From positions 1-36,783 of the forward strand of contig CAZVFX010000070.1 in assembly GCA_964626565.1 (NCBI GenBank): 36,783 nucleotides of DNA, given 5' to 3'. A program made the translations under genes and the position numbers. The notes below the pieces were generated by a model, which did not search any database, was not told where the DNA came from, and saw nothing but the letters and a program-made list of their open reading frames with translations. Position 1 is the stretch's first letter. Every line of letters starts with the position of its first letter. This document shows, in pieces, positions 28,838-36,783 of the stretch. This stretch comes from CAZVFX01 sp964626565. GTDB lineage: Bacteria; Myxococcota_A; UBA9042; CAIXZC01.

Positions 28838-28948
28838 CACCCCGGGGCTTTGGATACCGGCGACATTGAGCCATTGAAAAGGGCATGGCACATTCACAGC
28901 TTTACCTTGCCGGTACAAGCAGGTTGCACCGGTTGACGGAGGGTGACC

Positions 28949-30526
28949 ATGCCGAGAAGCATCTTTGTTTTAGACCTGGCGCTGGTCTACCTTCTGGTTG
29001 TGCCCGGTTGTGAAGGGCCGCGCATGCCGACCCCAAACATTGCTGCCGTGACTGAAGAGGAACCGGAGTATACCTTGAGGCCCGGCGACCCGGCTGAAGG
29101 GGAAGAACGCCCCGGCGACGAGCGCCCCGTCGAAATCGACCTGCGGGGCAATCCCAAGATCGGTGAGTGCGAACTGGAGAGAGAATGGTTCGTCGGACCC
29201 AACACTTATGATTTTGTCTACGGTTCGCCGGAACTGTCCCTCAGCCCCTCCGGAACCCTGGCGCTGAGGGCCGGGGGAGGACCCGATACGTTCTTCCGAG
29301 TGAACGAAGGAACCTGGCTGGGGCATGACGAATGGTGGGCAGGCGCGCCGGACCAGGCGTGGTCCAGCCGGGTCCGCACCACTATTGACGGGGATTCCGG
29401 TGCAGTTGAAATGCTGGACGTTGCCACGGGCGAAGTCCTTTGGTCCGTTCCCGCATTCGCCTCTCCGGACTCTGAGCTCGGCTGGCTGCGGGCGCTGGAC
29501 GCCCTCATGTCCCCAGACGGTCAGACCGTGGTCCAGGTGGCCTGCTGGTCCACCGTCGGGCAAGGCGGAATAGTCGCGCGTACCGGGACCTTCGATTCCA
29601 ACGGAATGCAGGTGGGAAAGACCATAGACGTTCCCAACGGCTGCTCAGACTCGGGCTGGCCGGGAAAAACCCGCTCCGCCATCAGCCAGGACGGCAGATT
29701 CCTCGTGCTGACCGCCCGCGGGCAGGGGCTCATTCACGCAGTGGATTTCGAAACCGGCGCCACCGCGCACTTCGACCTCACATCTCCTCTGGAGGTGGAG
29801 CCGGTAAACGGAGGCTGGGGCTACGATTGGGCCGAGCCCCGGGCCGTTTCGGTCAGGCCGGGCGACACGGAGATAGCAGTCGCCGGCTTCGATGCACGGG
29901 TCAGGCGGTTGTCACTGCCGAACTTGGAGCTCGTGGGCCCGCCCATACAGTCAGCCCTGGTGAGCATCAACCAGTACAGCTATGGCCCTACCGTTGAGTC
30001 CCCGGTTGCCTGGTCTCCGGATGGACTGCTCCTGGCAATGCTGGACCCCGATGGCGAGGCGATAGTGATGGACCCGGCCACCGGCGAGGTGGCAGCGTTC
30101 CTGCCCAGACCAGACGTCGAAGCCTGGCCCGATTGGATGGGCCCCGACCTGTTCAATCCAGCCGTAGCCTTCAAGTTCCTCCCCGACCAGTCCGGCTTGC
30201 TGGTGTCTCATGAAGCAGGGCTTACCCTCTGGCGCTGCCATGGCGCCAAGGCCAGCAAGACAACGCAGCAATTCTCCGCCCAGCTCTCCGGCTCAGGGGA
30301 ACTGCTGTCCCAGGAAGCTGGGCAGTGGACAGCCACCGCAGGGGAAGTCGACCACCCCGTGGTTTTTGCACTCTACATTGACGATCAGGAAGGCCCGGCC
30401 TTTACCAATCTCAGCGGCAAGTTCTCGTTTCCATTCTATGATGTCGGTGAGCACAAACTTCAGGTGGTGGCGGACGACGGCACCACCGATTTCGCAACAA
30501 CTATCTGGACCGTCTTCGTGAAGTAG
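28949..30526 (+). CDS. WD40-like beta-propeller lipoprotein
   Basis: A 525-residue lipoprotein (VVPGC lipobox). ATG 28949 is chosen because GGAGGG lies at 28938-28943 with five bases of spacing; a GTG six bases earlier sits on the ribosome site. After an acidic Pro/Glu linker (about 30-70) comes a propeller with units such as SPDGQTVVQVAC, SQDGRFLVLTA, AWSPDGLLLAML (about 85-430), and a C-terminal Ig-like beta domain (about 435-525). There is no catalytic motif; probably a surface or periplasmic binding protein. The upstream gap 28838-28948 shows nothing clear. Its stop is only six bases from the convergent amidohydrolase stop, in a GGCCGGCC...CCGGCC segment that may act as a shared terminator. 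Confidence 0.85.
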   Translation: MPRSIFVLDLALVYLLVVPGCEGPRMPTPNIAAVTEEEPEYTLRPGDPAEGEERPGDERPVEIDLRGNPKIGECELEREWFVGPNTYDFVYGSPELSLSPSGTLALRAGGGPDTFFRVNEGTWLGHDEWWAGAPDQAWSSRVRTTIDGDSGAVEMLDVATGEVLWSVPAFASPDSELGWLRALDALMSPDGQTVVQVACWSTVGQGGIVARTGTFDSNGMQVGKTIDVPNGCSDSGWPGKTRSAISQDGRFLVLTARGQGLIHAVDFETGATAHFDLTSPLEVEPVNGGWGYDWAEPRAVSVRPGDTEIAVAGFDARVRRLSLPNLELVGPPIQSALVSINQYSYGPTVESPVAWSPDGLLLAMLDPDGEAIVMDPATGEVAAFLPRPDVEAWPDWMGPDLFNPAVAFKFLPDQSGLLVSHEAGLTLWRCHGAKASKTTQQFSAQLSGSGELLSQEAGQWTATAGEVDHPVVFALYIDDQEGPAFTNLSGKFSFPFYDVGEHKLQVVADDGTTDFATTIWTVFVK

Positions 30527-30532
30527 GCCGGC

Positions 30533-31867
30533 CTATCGCCCGGCCACCGACAGCACCGCCGCAGCCATCGCAGCGATTCCCGTTTCCAGGGTCAGCTCCA
30601 CATCGGGCGAAAGCCCGCCGTTGTGCAGGCCGGGACAGTTGGCCGCGCCCGAACGGCACTGCGCCAACTGCTCTGCTGCCGTTGACCCCAGAAAGAACAT
30701 GAACGACGGGATTGGCGGCTCCACCCGCCCGTAGCGGGCAAAGTCCTCACCAGCCATCCACGGCTCCGTTGCAACCACGTTTCCCGCGCCCAGAATCGCC
30801 TTCATCGCAGCCGTCGCCAGCCCCACCAGACCAGGGTCGTTGTAAAGGGAAGGAACCGGGTCTTCGCTTGCCCTGGTGACCACGGGGAGGCGGTCGTCCG
30901 GCATGCCTGCAGTCAGAGCTGTCTGCTTCGCCATACGGCGGATCGAGGCCAACACCCGCGCCCGGGTTTCGTCTGCATAGGTTCGCACCGTAAGATCCAG
31001 TTTTACCTCGTCGGGAATGACGTTGCGTTTGGTGCCGCCGTGAATCTGACCCACGGTGATTACCACCGGCTCTGCCGGACCCGACTCACGGCTCACGATG
31101 GTTTGCAGCGCCATGATTAGCTGCGCGGAAGTCACTACCGGGTCTTTCGCCAGGTGCGGCATCGCCCCGTGTCCGCCCACGCCGCGCACTACAATGTCCA
31201 CCGAGTCGACGTTGGCCAGAGCGTATCCCTCCACATAACCCACCGTACCCGAGGCCAACCCGGGGGCGAGGTGCAGCGCCAGTGCATAGTCGGGCCGGGG
31301 AAAGCGCTCCAACAGGCCGTCCTCGAGCATGGCTGCAGAACCCTTGCCCAACTCCTCCGCCGGCTGGGCTACAAACACAATGGTGCCTTTCCACCGGGCG
31401 GCCAGTGCCTTCAGAACCCGCGCCGTACCGGTAAAAACCGACATGTGCATGTCGTGGCCGCACGCGTGCATCACCGGCACAGTGCGCCCCTTGCCGTCCG
31501 TCGCAGTTTTCGTGCTGGCGTACTCCAGGCCGGTTACTTCCCGAATGGGCAGCGCATCCATATCCGCCCGCACAAGCACCGTCGGCCCGTCCCCGTTTTT
31601 CAGCACTCCAACCACACCGGTGCCGCCAACTCCTTCCGTCACGTCGCAGCCCACTTCCCGCAGCTCCTTCGCCATGCGAGACGCACTCTCTTTTTCGAAC
31701 AACGAGAGCTCAGGATGTTGGTGTAGATGTCGGTACAACTCGAGCAGTGAAGGCAACTCCCCAGCGATGGCCTGCCGCACTCCCTCGCCTTCCGGTTCGG
31801 CACCCCGGACATCACTTGGGGGAAATGCCAGCGCAACAAGACACAAACCAGCCAACAAGCATTTCAC
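30533..31867 (-). CDS. Exported M20-family amidohydrolase
   Basis: A 444-residue zinc hydrolase of the M20D (hippurate hydrolase/aminoacylase) family. The visible metal site is HACGHDMHM, then QPAEE, ALHLAP and the C-terminal GEDFARY; the dimerisation segment with GHGAMPH is also intact. Such enzymes cleave N-acyl amino acids or amide-linked conjugates. Unlike the usual cytoplasmic forms, this one has a signal peptide (cut near VRG-AE), so it works outside the cytoplasm. The start is placed at GTG 31867, after AGGTGG; TTG 31903 would add 12 charged residues before the signal. Upstream, the VWA lipoprotein ends 42 bases away in the same direction. Confidence 0.9.
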   Translation of the reverse strand: MKCLLAGLCLVALAFPPSDVRGAEPEGEGVRQAIAGELPSLLELYRHLHQHPELSLFEKESASRMAKELREVGCDVTEGVGGTGVVGVLKNGDGPTVLVRADMDALPIREVTGLEYASTKTATDGKGRTVPVMHACGHDMHMSVFTGTARVLKALAARWKGTIVFVAQPAEELGKGSAAMLEDGLLERFPRPDYALALHLAPGLASGTVGYVEGYALANVDSVDIVVRGVGGHGAMPHLAKDPVVTSAQLIMALQTIVSRESGPAEPVVITVGQIHGGTKRNVIPDEVKLDLTVRTYADETRARVLASIRRMAKQTALTAGMPDDRLPVVTRASEDPVPSLYNDPGLVGLATAAMKAILGAGNVVATEPWMAGEDFARYGRVEPPIPSFMFFLGSTAAEQLAQCRSGAANCPGLHNGGLSPDVELTLETGIAAMAAAVLSVAGR

Positions 31868-31909
31868 ATCAGCCACCTTTCCGCGTTCCTGCCGTTTGCT
31901 CAAATCTCA

Positions 31910-34135
31910 CTACTTACAAATCTCCGGCCACACAAATCCGGGAATCGACTTGTAAGCGGCGCCGCCCTTCTTCAACGCGTCCAGCGCTTGAACGCAGGCC
32001 TGCTCTGCATCGCTGCCGAGGGCTTTCAGTTGGCCTATCTGCTCGCAACTATCTTTGATCGCGGCAACAGCCTCCGGCGACATACCTTCAACCTTCGCCA
32101 GAGCAGTGGCAAATGCCAGGCAGCACTGTTCGTAAGCGTCGCACGGGCCGCCCTTCGCGGGCAAGGGGGCGGGCGGGGGCGCGATCAGTTCAGCTTTTTC
32201 CACCAGCTTGATGAACTCGGCGCGATAGCCGAACCGGTCCTCGCCTTTTGCTCCCCTGGCCAGTTCGAGGACTGCTGCGTAAGTCGACCCGCCACGGAAT
32301 TTTGACTCACGGACCAGTTGGCCAAAGGTCGCCACTGCCGCGGCCCACCGGAAGTTGTTCGAAGATTTGTCCAGCGTCAGACCCTTGTCCAACACCGGCT
32401 GCTCAATGAGCATGCTCTTGTCTCCGTCCGGCTTCTTGTATCTGAGCTTCACCGTCATCAATTCGTTGGACTCAACCGCCTCCGGCTTCACCTCCGTCTT
32501 CACATATTTCAACTCCTCGCCCGTCTTCGGAGTCTGGATCGCCGGCACCAGTTCGTAGAGAGCCGTCACCGTGTGGCCCGCGCCCAACTCGCCTGCATCC
32601 TTGGTGTCGTCGGCAAAGTCCTCCTTCTTCAGCATCCGGTTTTCATATCCCACCAGCCGGTACTCGGCCACCTTGGTGGGATTGAACTCGACCTGGATCT
32701 TTACGTCCTTGGCGATGGTGTACAACGTCCCGGTCATCTGGGTCACGAACACCTTCTTCGCTTCCAGAATATCGTCGATGTAGGCGTAGTTTCCGTTGCC
32801 CTTGTCGGCCAACGTCTCCATGCGGGAATCCTTGTAGTTGCCTCTGCCGAAACCGAGGATGGTCAGGAACACACCCTTCTCACGCTTTTCCTCAATCAGC
32901 CTCTCCAGCTCTGAATTACTCGACGGCCCGACGTTAAAATCACCGTCGGACGCAAGAATCACCCGGTTGTTCCCTTCCTCCTGGAAGTTCTGCAGCGCCA
33001 CCTGGTACGCCAATTCGATGCCCGCTGCACCCGCGGTGGACCCGCCCGCTCGCAGCCGGTCCAGAGCCGCCATAATCGTGTCCTTCTCAGTGCCCGGAGT
33101 GGAAGGGAGCACCAATCCTGCAGACCCTGCATAGGTCACGATCGCGACCCGGTCCTTGTCCCTCAGTCCCTTGACCAACAGCTTGAATCCGACCTTCAAC
33201 AGATCCATCTTTTCGGGCCGGCGCATGGAGCCGGAAGAGTCGATGAGGAATACCAGGTTGGAAGGGGGCAGATCGGTTTCCGCCGGCCGGTCACCCTGCA
33301 GGCCGATAACGGCCAGCCGGTTCTTGTCGTTCCACGGGCACACCGACAGCTCTGTAGTGATGGAAAACGGCACATCACCATCGGGCAGCGGATAGTCGTA
33401 GGTGAAGTAGTTGATATACTCCTCGATGCGCACCGAATCACGGGGCGGCATGCGGCTCGATTTGTCGATGAACCGGCGCATGTTCGCGTAACTCGCAGTG
33501 TCCACGTCGATGGAGAAGGTCGAGAGCGGATTCTCAATCGCCTTTTTGAACTCGTTTTCCGCTACCTTGTCGTAATCCTCGGTGCCGGGCACTTCCTTCA
33601 TCGGGGCCGGGGTAGGTCCGCCCATGGGCTGCCCGCCGATTGAGCCCAGGCCGCCTGCGCCCATGGCATTCGCCGCGCCCCCGTCGGAACCGAGCAGGCC
33701 GCTTACCGACTTGCTCTCCTCCAGACTCCTGACCCGCTTCTTTTTCTTCACTTTCACTCGGTCCCTTGCCGTCGCCGGAGCTTCCACAGGTGGGGCCGAT
33801 GCCGTTGCCGACTCCTCGTCCGCCTCTGCCTCCTCCGCCTTCTTCTCCTCTGCAACAGGGGCGATCTTCTCCGCCGCCGGCTTGTCAACGGGCGCATCGG
33901 GTGTTTTCTCCACTACCGGCTCCGCCGGCTTTTCCGCCACCGGTTCGGGCGTCTTCTCCGCCACCGGTTCGGGCGTCTTCTCCGCCACCGGTTCGGGCAC
34001 CTTCTCCACCGTCTTCGCCGCCTCCTTTTTCGCCTCTTCCTTCTTTGCAGGTGCCTCCGACTTGCATCCGGCCAGCACCAGGCCAAAGGCAATCACGGCT
34101 ACGAACACGACATGCTTCAAACTGTTGAGTGACAT
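31910..34135 (-). CDS. YfbK-like von Willebrand factor A domain lipoprotein
   Basis: A 741-residue lipoprotein (lipobox VLAGC) from ATG 34135, with GGAGG six bases upstream; an earlier ATG at 34147 precedes that site. A long Lys/Glu/Pro/Ala linker (25-125) includes PEPVAEKT repeats, followed by a basic KVKKKKR patch. Then come the YfbK-type N-terminal domain (about 185-285, STFSIDVDTASY), a VWA domain with an intact MIDAS (LIDSSGSM, later Thr and ASDGDFN), a DUF3520-like domain, and an extra Cys-containing helical tail (about 665-741) not usual for YfbK. VWA domains bind partners through a divalent metal; the role of YfbK proteins is poorly known. It is downstream of, and codirectional with, a small exported protein gene. 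Confidence 0.92.
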   Translation of the reverse strand: MSLNSLKHVVFVAVIAFGLVLAGCKSEAPAKKEEAKKEAAKTVEKVPEPVAEKTPEPVAEKTPEPVAEKPAEPVVEKTPDAPVDKPAAEKIAPVAEEKKAEEAEADEESATASAPPVEAPATARDRVKVKKKKRVRSLEESKSVSGLLGSDGGAANAMGAGGLGSIGGQPMGGPTPAPMKEVPGTEDYDKVAENEFKKAIENPLSTFSIDVDTASYANMRRFIDKSSRMPPRDSVRIEEYINYFTYDYPLPDGDVPFSITTELSVCPWNDKNRLAVIGLQGDRPAETDLPPSNLVFLIDSSGSMRRPEKMDLLKVGFKLLVKGLRDKDRVAIVTYAGSAGLVLPSTPGTEKDTIMAALDRLRAGGSTAGAAGIELAYQVALQNFQEEGNNRVILASDGDFNVGPSSNSELERLIEEKREKGVFLTILGFGRGNYKDSRMETLADKGNGNYAYIDDILEAKKVFVTQMTGTLYTIAKDVKIQVEFNPTKVAEYRLVGYENRMLKKEDFADDTKDAGELGAGHTVTALYELVPAIQTPKTGEELKYVKTEVKPEAVESNELMTVKLRYKKPDGDKSMLIEQPVLDKGLTLDKSSNNFRWAAAVATFGQLVRESKFRGGSTYAAVLELARGAKGEDRFGYRAEFIKLVEKAELIAPPPAPLPAKGGPCDAYEQCCLAFATALAKVEGMSPEAVAAIKDSCEQIGQLKALGSDAEQACVQALDALKKGGAAYKSIPGFVWPEICK
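33933..34004 (-). repeat. Three 24-bp tandem repeats in the VWA lipoprotein linker
   Basis: Two identical 24-bp units (33933-33956, 33957-33980) and a third differing at two bases (33981-34004) encode the repeated PEPVAEKT linker. Length could vary by slippage, changing how far the VWA head reaches from the membrane. Confidence 0.8.
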
Positions 34136-34197
34136 GAATTCCTCCAAGGTTCAGGGATCATGGACTGTGCGAGACTATCCGAAATGCATGGCCGCCG

Positions 34198-34887
34198 CTA
34201 CCCCTTATTACCCGGGGCTACAACAACCTTCCAATCTTTGCTTCCTTCCTTACTGCGCACCAGGACCGCCAGGAGCAAACTTGTGACATGGTCTCCCCGC
34301 CCCACCACCAGCAACATCCTCTTCGACGGTGACAAATATACCGCCAGGGAATTGACGCCGAATAGCTCCCTTTGTTCCTGAACCTGCCGGTCCCCATCCT
34401 TGATCAACAGGCTGTTGCCGTTCAGGGATATGGTGAGGCCGCCGACTTCAAGGCTCCCCTCGTCTCCCTCTAACCGCACGGCCCGGGGGTCTTTGCCGGT
34501 TATCTTCAAGAACCCATGTCTGTCGTCCTTGTCGCACTCCTTCAGATTCACTTCAACCGCGCCAAATCCCAGACGCTTCAAAACCGCGGCCAGCTTCTTC
34601 ATCCCCTTGCGGCATTGCTTTGCAGGTATCCACTGGGGCGTCGACCCGTCCCCCGGACTGGCGTCGTTGTCAGGCTCCACCATGAAACCCTCCTCCTTCC
34701 CCGACACCACCCGGAACTTCTTGTACCCGCCCCCTTCAGGGCCGTGTCCCGTTACCTCCAGCAGCACACTCTGCCCGTCGTCCGACCAGGCCACCGGCTG
34801 CACCTCTTGCCGGAACCCCATTGCCATGGCCGGCCACGCTATCCCAATCAGCCCAAGAGCCGTGAGGAACACCACTATTCGCCGCAT
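34198..34887 (-). CDS. Small exported protein of unknown function
   Basis: A 229-residue protein from ATG 34887 with AGGAGGT upstream; an earlier ATG at 34914 is upstream of this site. The signal peptide ends near PAMA-MG. The mature part is a mixed beta protein with strands such as SVLLEVTGHG and RMLLVVGRG and no motif I recognise. It has two Cys (in KQCRKG and LKECDK) that may pair. It lies 62 bases upstream of the VWA lipoprotein gene in the same direction, so the two probably share a transcript starting in the divergent region 34888-35026. Confidence 0.8.
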   Translation of the reverse strand: MRRIVVFLTALGLIGIAWPAMAMGFRQEVQPVAWSDDGQSVLLEVTGHGPEGGGYKKFRVVSGKEEGFMVEPDNDASPGDGSTPQWIPAKQCRKGMKKLAAVLKRLGFGAVEVNLKECDKDDRHGFLKITGKDPRAVRLEGDEGSLEVGGLTISLNGNSLLIKDGDRQVQEQRELFGVNSLAVYLSPSKRMLLVVGRGDHVTSLLLAVLVRSKEGSKDWKVVVAPGNKG

Positions 34888-34918
34888 ATGGACACCTCCT
34901 GTCGTCAGCATCATACAC

Positions 34919-34972
34919 TCGCGATAACTTTTTCGCGAAACCTATTCGGTTTACCCCGGTTTACCCTTGGGT
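34919..34972. promoter_or_regulatory. Repeat-rich divergent control region
   Basis: The 139-base gap between divergent genes contains two TCGCGA palindromes (34919-34924 and 34933-34938), a perfect tandem pair of CGGTTTACCC (34947-34956 and 34957-34966), and an ACCC-TT-GGGT inverted repeat (34963-34972) overlapping the end of the second unit. Side-by-side 10-bp direct repeats are one helical turn apart and would let two regulator subunits bind the same DNA face. No unambiguous -35/-10 pair was found. Confidence 0.45.
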
Positions 34973-35026
34973 GTAATGACAATCCATACAACAACACCAA
35001 GCCGTCAGCGGCCGAAGGAGATAAAG

Positions 35027-35998
35027 ATGAAGACGACGAACTACATAATCATAGCCCTGGTAATCAACCTTGCTGCGTGCGCCGATTTCTCAAGCACCAC
35101 CAACTCAGCCACCCGGACGTACATCAACTACAACAGCGTTCTTCCCAACACCCTTGAAGAGGTATTCCAAACGTGCAACGAGCCCATGTCAATCGAGCCG
35201 GGTATGGAGTCGATAAACCTGCTCGGAACCTGCGACTACGATGACGTGGAATCCGAAGAAGCCCTGGCCGTGATGCTGGCCCTGGCCCTGGCCGGCAACC
35301 AGGACCTCGCTGAACCGATCCCGGAAATCGTCGACACCATGGAAATCACCCTGGACGATTTCCCCTGGCCCGTGCAGAACTGCGTGGTGGAGATCACCGC
35401 TGAGATCCACTTCAACGGCCTCGATCTTTATAACCTCACTGCGGATTGGACCACCCACGGCGACGCGGCCGGTATGCATGTTGACTGGGATTTTCACGGC
35501 AGCCAGCATGTGGCCGATGCCTACATCGAAGCCGATGTCACCTGCCCCAAGGTGCTGGCCGAATCTATCGTGGAAGGTGTGGTAAACAACAACGTGGTCG
35601 GCTGGCGCTCGGTCAACGCCTCGGGCATGGACCTGGACCTGTGGATCACCTTCGATGGTGACGGCGATGAACTCGTCGGCGACCTGGACCTCGACTTCGA
35701 CGTCGGCGACCTGGAACTCTCGCTCGGCTGGACTAAACTCGAAAAATATGGAGTCGACCGGGACGACATCGAAGAAAGCGCCCGTCAAACCCTGGAAGAC
35801 GTCGGCAACAACATGCTCAACGCCGCCCTCGCCGACCTGCCCGACGAAATGGCCTCCCTACTCTCAGACCCCATCCCCGAAGGCAACACCATCTGCGACG
35901 TATCCATCTGGAAACAGGCCCTGCGCATCGAAACCGCGGAAGACTCCTGCCTCAGCGCCAACCTCATCGGCCGCCCGCCGTTCATGCCCGGCCAATAG
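35027..35998 (+). CDS. Acidic lipoprotein of unknown function
   Basis: A 323-residue lipoprotein (lipobox NLAAC). ATG 35027 has AAGGAG at 35015-35020; ATG 34967 is at the control repeats and is rejected. The protein is strongly acidic, with Asp-rich beta strands (DLDLWITFDGDGDELVGDLD, about 202-221) and two or three disulfide candidates. I recognise no family. Downstream, 35999-36203 is gene-free and I found no clear terminator in it. Confidence 0.8.
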   Translation: MKTTNYIIIALVINLAACADFSSTTNSATRTYINYNSVLPNTLEEVFQTCNEPMSIEPGMESINLLGTCDYDDVESEEALAVMLALALAGNQDLAEPIPEIVDTMEITLDDFPWPVQNCVVEITAEIHFNGLDLYNLTADWTTHGDAAGMHVDWDFHGSQHVADAYIEADVTCPKVLAESIVEGVVNNNVVGWRSVNASGMDLDLWITFDGDGDELVGDLDLDFDVGDLELSLGWTKLEKYGVDRDDIEESARQTLEDVGNNMLNAALADLPDEMASLLSDPIPEGNTICDVSIWKQALRIETAEDSCLSANLIGRPPFMPGQ

Positions 35999-36203
35999 GT
36001 TTTCAATAACCCGAAGACACTGACCTCCGTCTCACCCCGGCCAACTTCGAAGTCACGAGCAATCCGCCGTAGCCAGGGGGCCTGAATCCACCTGGGCCCT
36101 TCGAGTCGCTTTCGTGTGGCGAGCTCCCTCTGGATGAACTCCGTGCGGACAACCCCATCCAGACTATATCGGCATTTACAACTGCGTTCCGGGTACTATC
36201 GGC

Positions 36204-36783
36204 CTAGCGCTCTTTCTTCTCTTCCTTCTTCGGCTTGTCAGGTTTCAACGACTCGATGCATTTTGCACCTTCTTTCATATTCGTAGCCTTGAGGAAGCAG
36301 GCCCGCGAGCCGGCATCGAGATCTCTTTCGCACTCGGGTACACATTCCTCCATCGCCTTCTTCACAACCGGGCTTACTTCTGCGCCTATGGATATGCCGT
36401 TTTCGGCCATGGCCAGGCTCACAATCTTCTTGCACACTGCAGTACACTCCGAATCGCTCTTCCGGGCGGCCAGAATATCGGGGACTACGGCCGGGGGAGA
36501 ATCGGGCGGCGCTACAGTCGGAGCCGGTTCCTTCTTCTTCCCCACTTCCTCTGCCAGAGCGCATTTCTGGAGCTCTTCCGCGCTCTTGCTGTTGATCATA
36601 CACCGCCTTCCCACCTCTGTGGAATGTTCCTCACAGCTCTTCTGGCACTCCTTGTCGAACTCGCCACGCGCTCCGGCCAGCGCTGCTTTGCGTTCCTCAG
36701 GAAGGGTCGGCACTATGAGCTCAAAGGACTTGTCGCAAACCGCCTTGCAGCTCGGGACTGAAGTCTTCTTGGTCGTGTCTTTC
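36204..36783 (-). CDS. CxxxC-repeat helical protein, N-terminus beyond the window
   Basis: The visible 192 residues form the C-terminal part of a protein whose frame is open to the right edge; the GTG at 36713 is inside it, not its start, because a further C-x3-C unit (SCKAVC) precedes it. Five units with C-x3-C or C-x6-C spacing occur (SCKAVC, ECQKSC, ECTAVC, ECVPEC and single Cys partners RRCM, QKCA, RACF, AKCI), a pattern of helical hairpins stapled by disulfides as in CHCH-like or periplasmic Cys-rich proteins. A Pro-rich linker lies in the middle and the end is very basic (KPKKEEKKER). The function is unknown; it is probably exported. Confidence 0.7.
   Translation of the reverse strand, partial: KDTTKKTSVPSCKAVCDKSFELIVPTLPEERKAALAGARGEFDKECQKSCEEHSTEVGRRCMINSKSAEELQKCALAEEVGKKKEPAPTVAPPDSPPAVVPDILAARKSDSECTAVCKKIVSLAMAENGISIGAEVSPVVKKAMEECVPECERDLDAGSRACFLKATNMKEGAKCIESLKPDKPKKEEKKER

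Noticed and set aside
36000..36203. Possible gene remnant in the convergent gap
   Set aside because: Two short open stretches look faintly protein-like, but there is no start, ribosome site or recognisable motif.

Overview
The window looks like chromosomal DNA from a GC-rich, Gram-negative bacterium of the delta/Myxococcota-like kind. The pointers are an OmpA-family protein with thrombospondin type-3 repeats, a large lipoprotein with MopE-type CDGIDNDC repeats, many lipobox proteins, a MYXO-CTERM-like sorting tail and a probable selenoprotein. This is an inference from gene content only; no rRNA or other marker gene is present. I saw no tRNA, rRNA, insertion sequence, integrase or CRISPR array.

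Region 1 (1-8980) is a defence-type island. A rightward two-gene operon (205-2225) has a clear sigma70-like promoter at 117-145 and a 15-base poly-C run upstream. It encodes a small alpha/beta protein with an Ala/Gly-rich membrane tail and a larger soluble-plus-membrane protein, neither of known function. Facing it is a leftward operon of pglZ (6843-8978), brxL (4807-6840) and a membrane-anchored Mrr-like nuclease with two SH3b domains (2319-4754). PglZ and BrxL are BREX phage-defence components, but brxA, brxB, brxC and pglX are not here. The pglZ reading frame has no convincing start and runs straight into the next gene, so it may be cut short at a recombination junction. The alternative is a reduced PglZ-BrxL-nuclease system.

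Region 2 (9008-20427) is a rightward run of cell-surface genes: an OmpA-family peptidoglycan-binding protein, a mosaic lipoprotein (MopE repeats, carboxypeptidase-regulatory-like domains, a MAM-like domain, three TSP1-like repeats and a somatomedin-B-like tail), a beta-propeller lipoprotein, a heavy-metal-associated (HMA) domain selenoprotein with an in-frame UGA at 19394-19396, and an outer-membrane beta-barrel translationally coupled to it. Converging on this run are an ArsR-family repressor with its own promoter and a cysteine-cluster mini-protein. Together they suggest a small metal-handling locus.

Region 3 (21124-36783) is ordinary surface and periplasmic gene content: a MYXO-CTERM-like anchored protein, an MtfA-type metallopeptidase followed by two lipoproteins (one dockerin-like, one a 6-hairpin-glycosidase-like protein broken by a one-base frameshift), a WD-like propeller lipoprotein, an exported M20 amidohydrolase, a YfbK-like VWA lipoprotein, two small exported proteins of unknown function, and a CxxxC-repeat protein that runs off the right edge. 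No gene-free stretch exceeds about 205 bases; the longest are 1-204 and 35999-36203.
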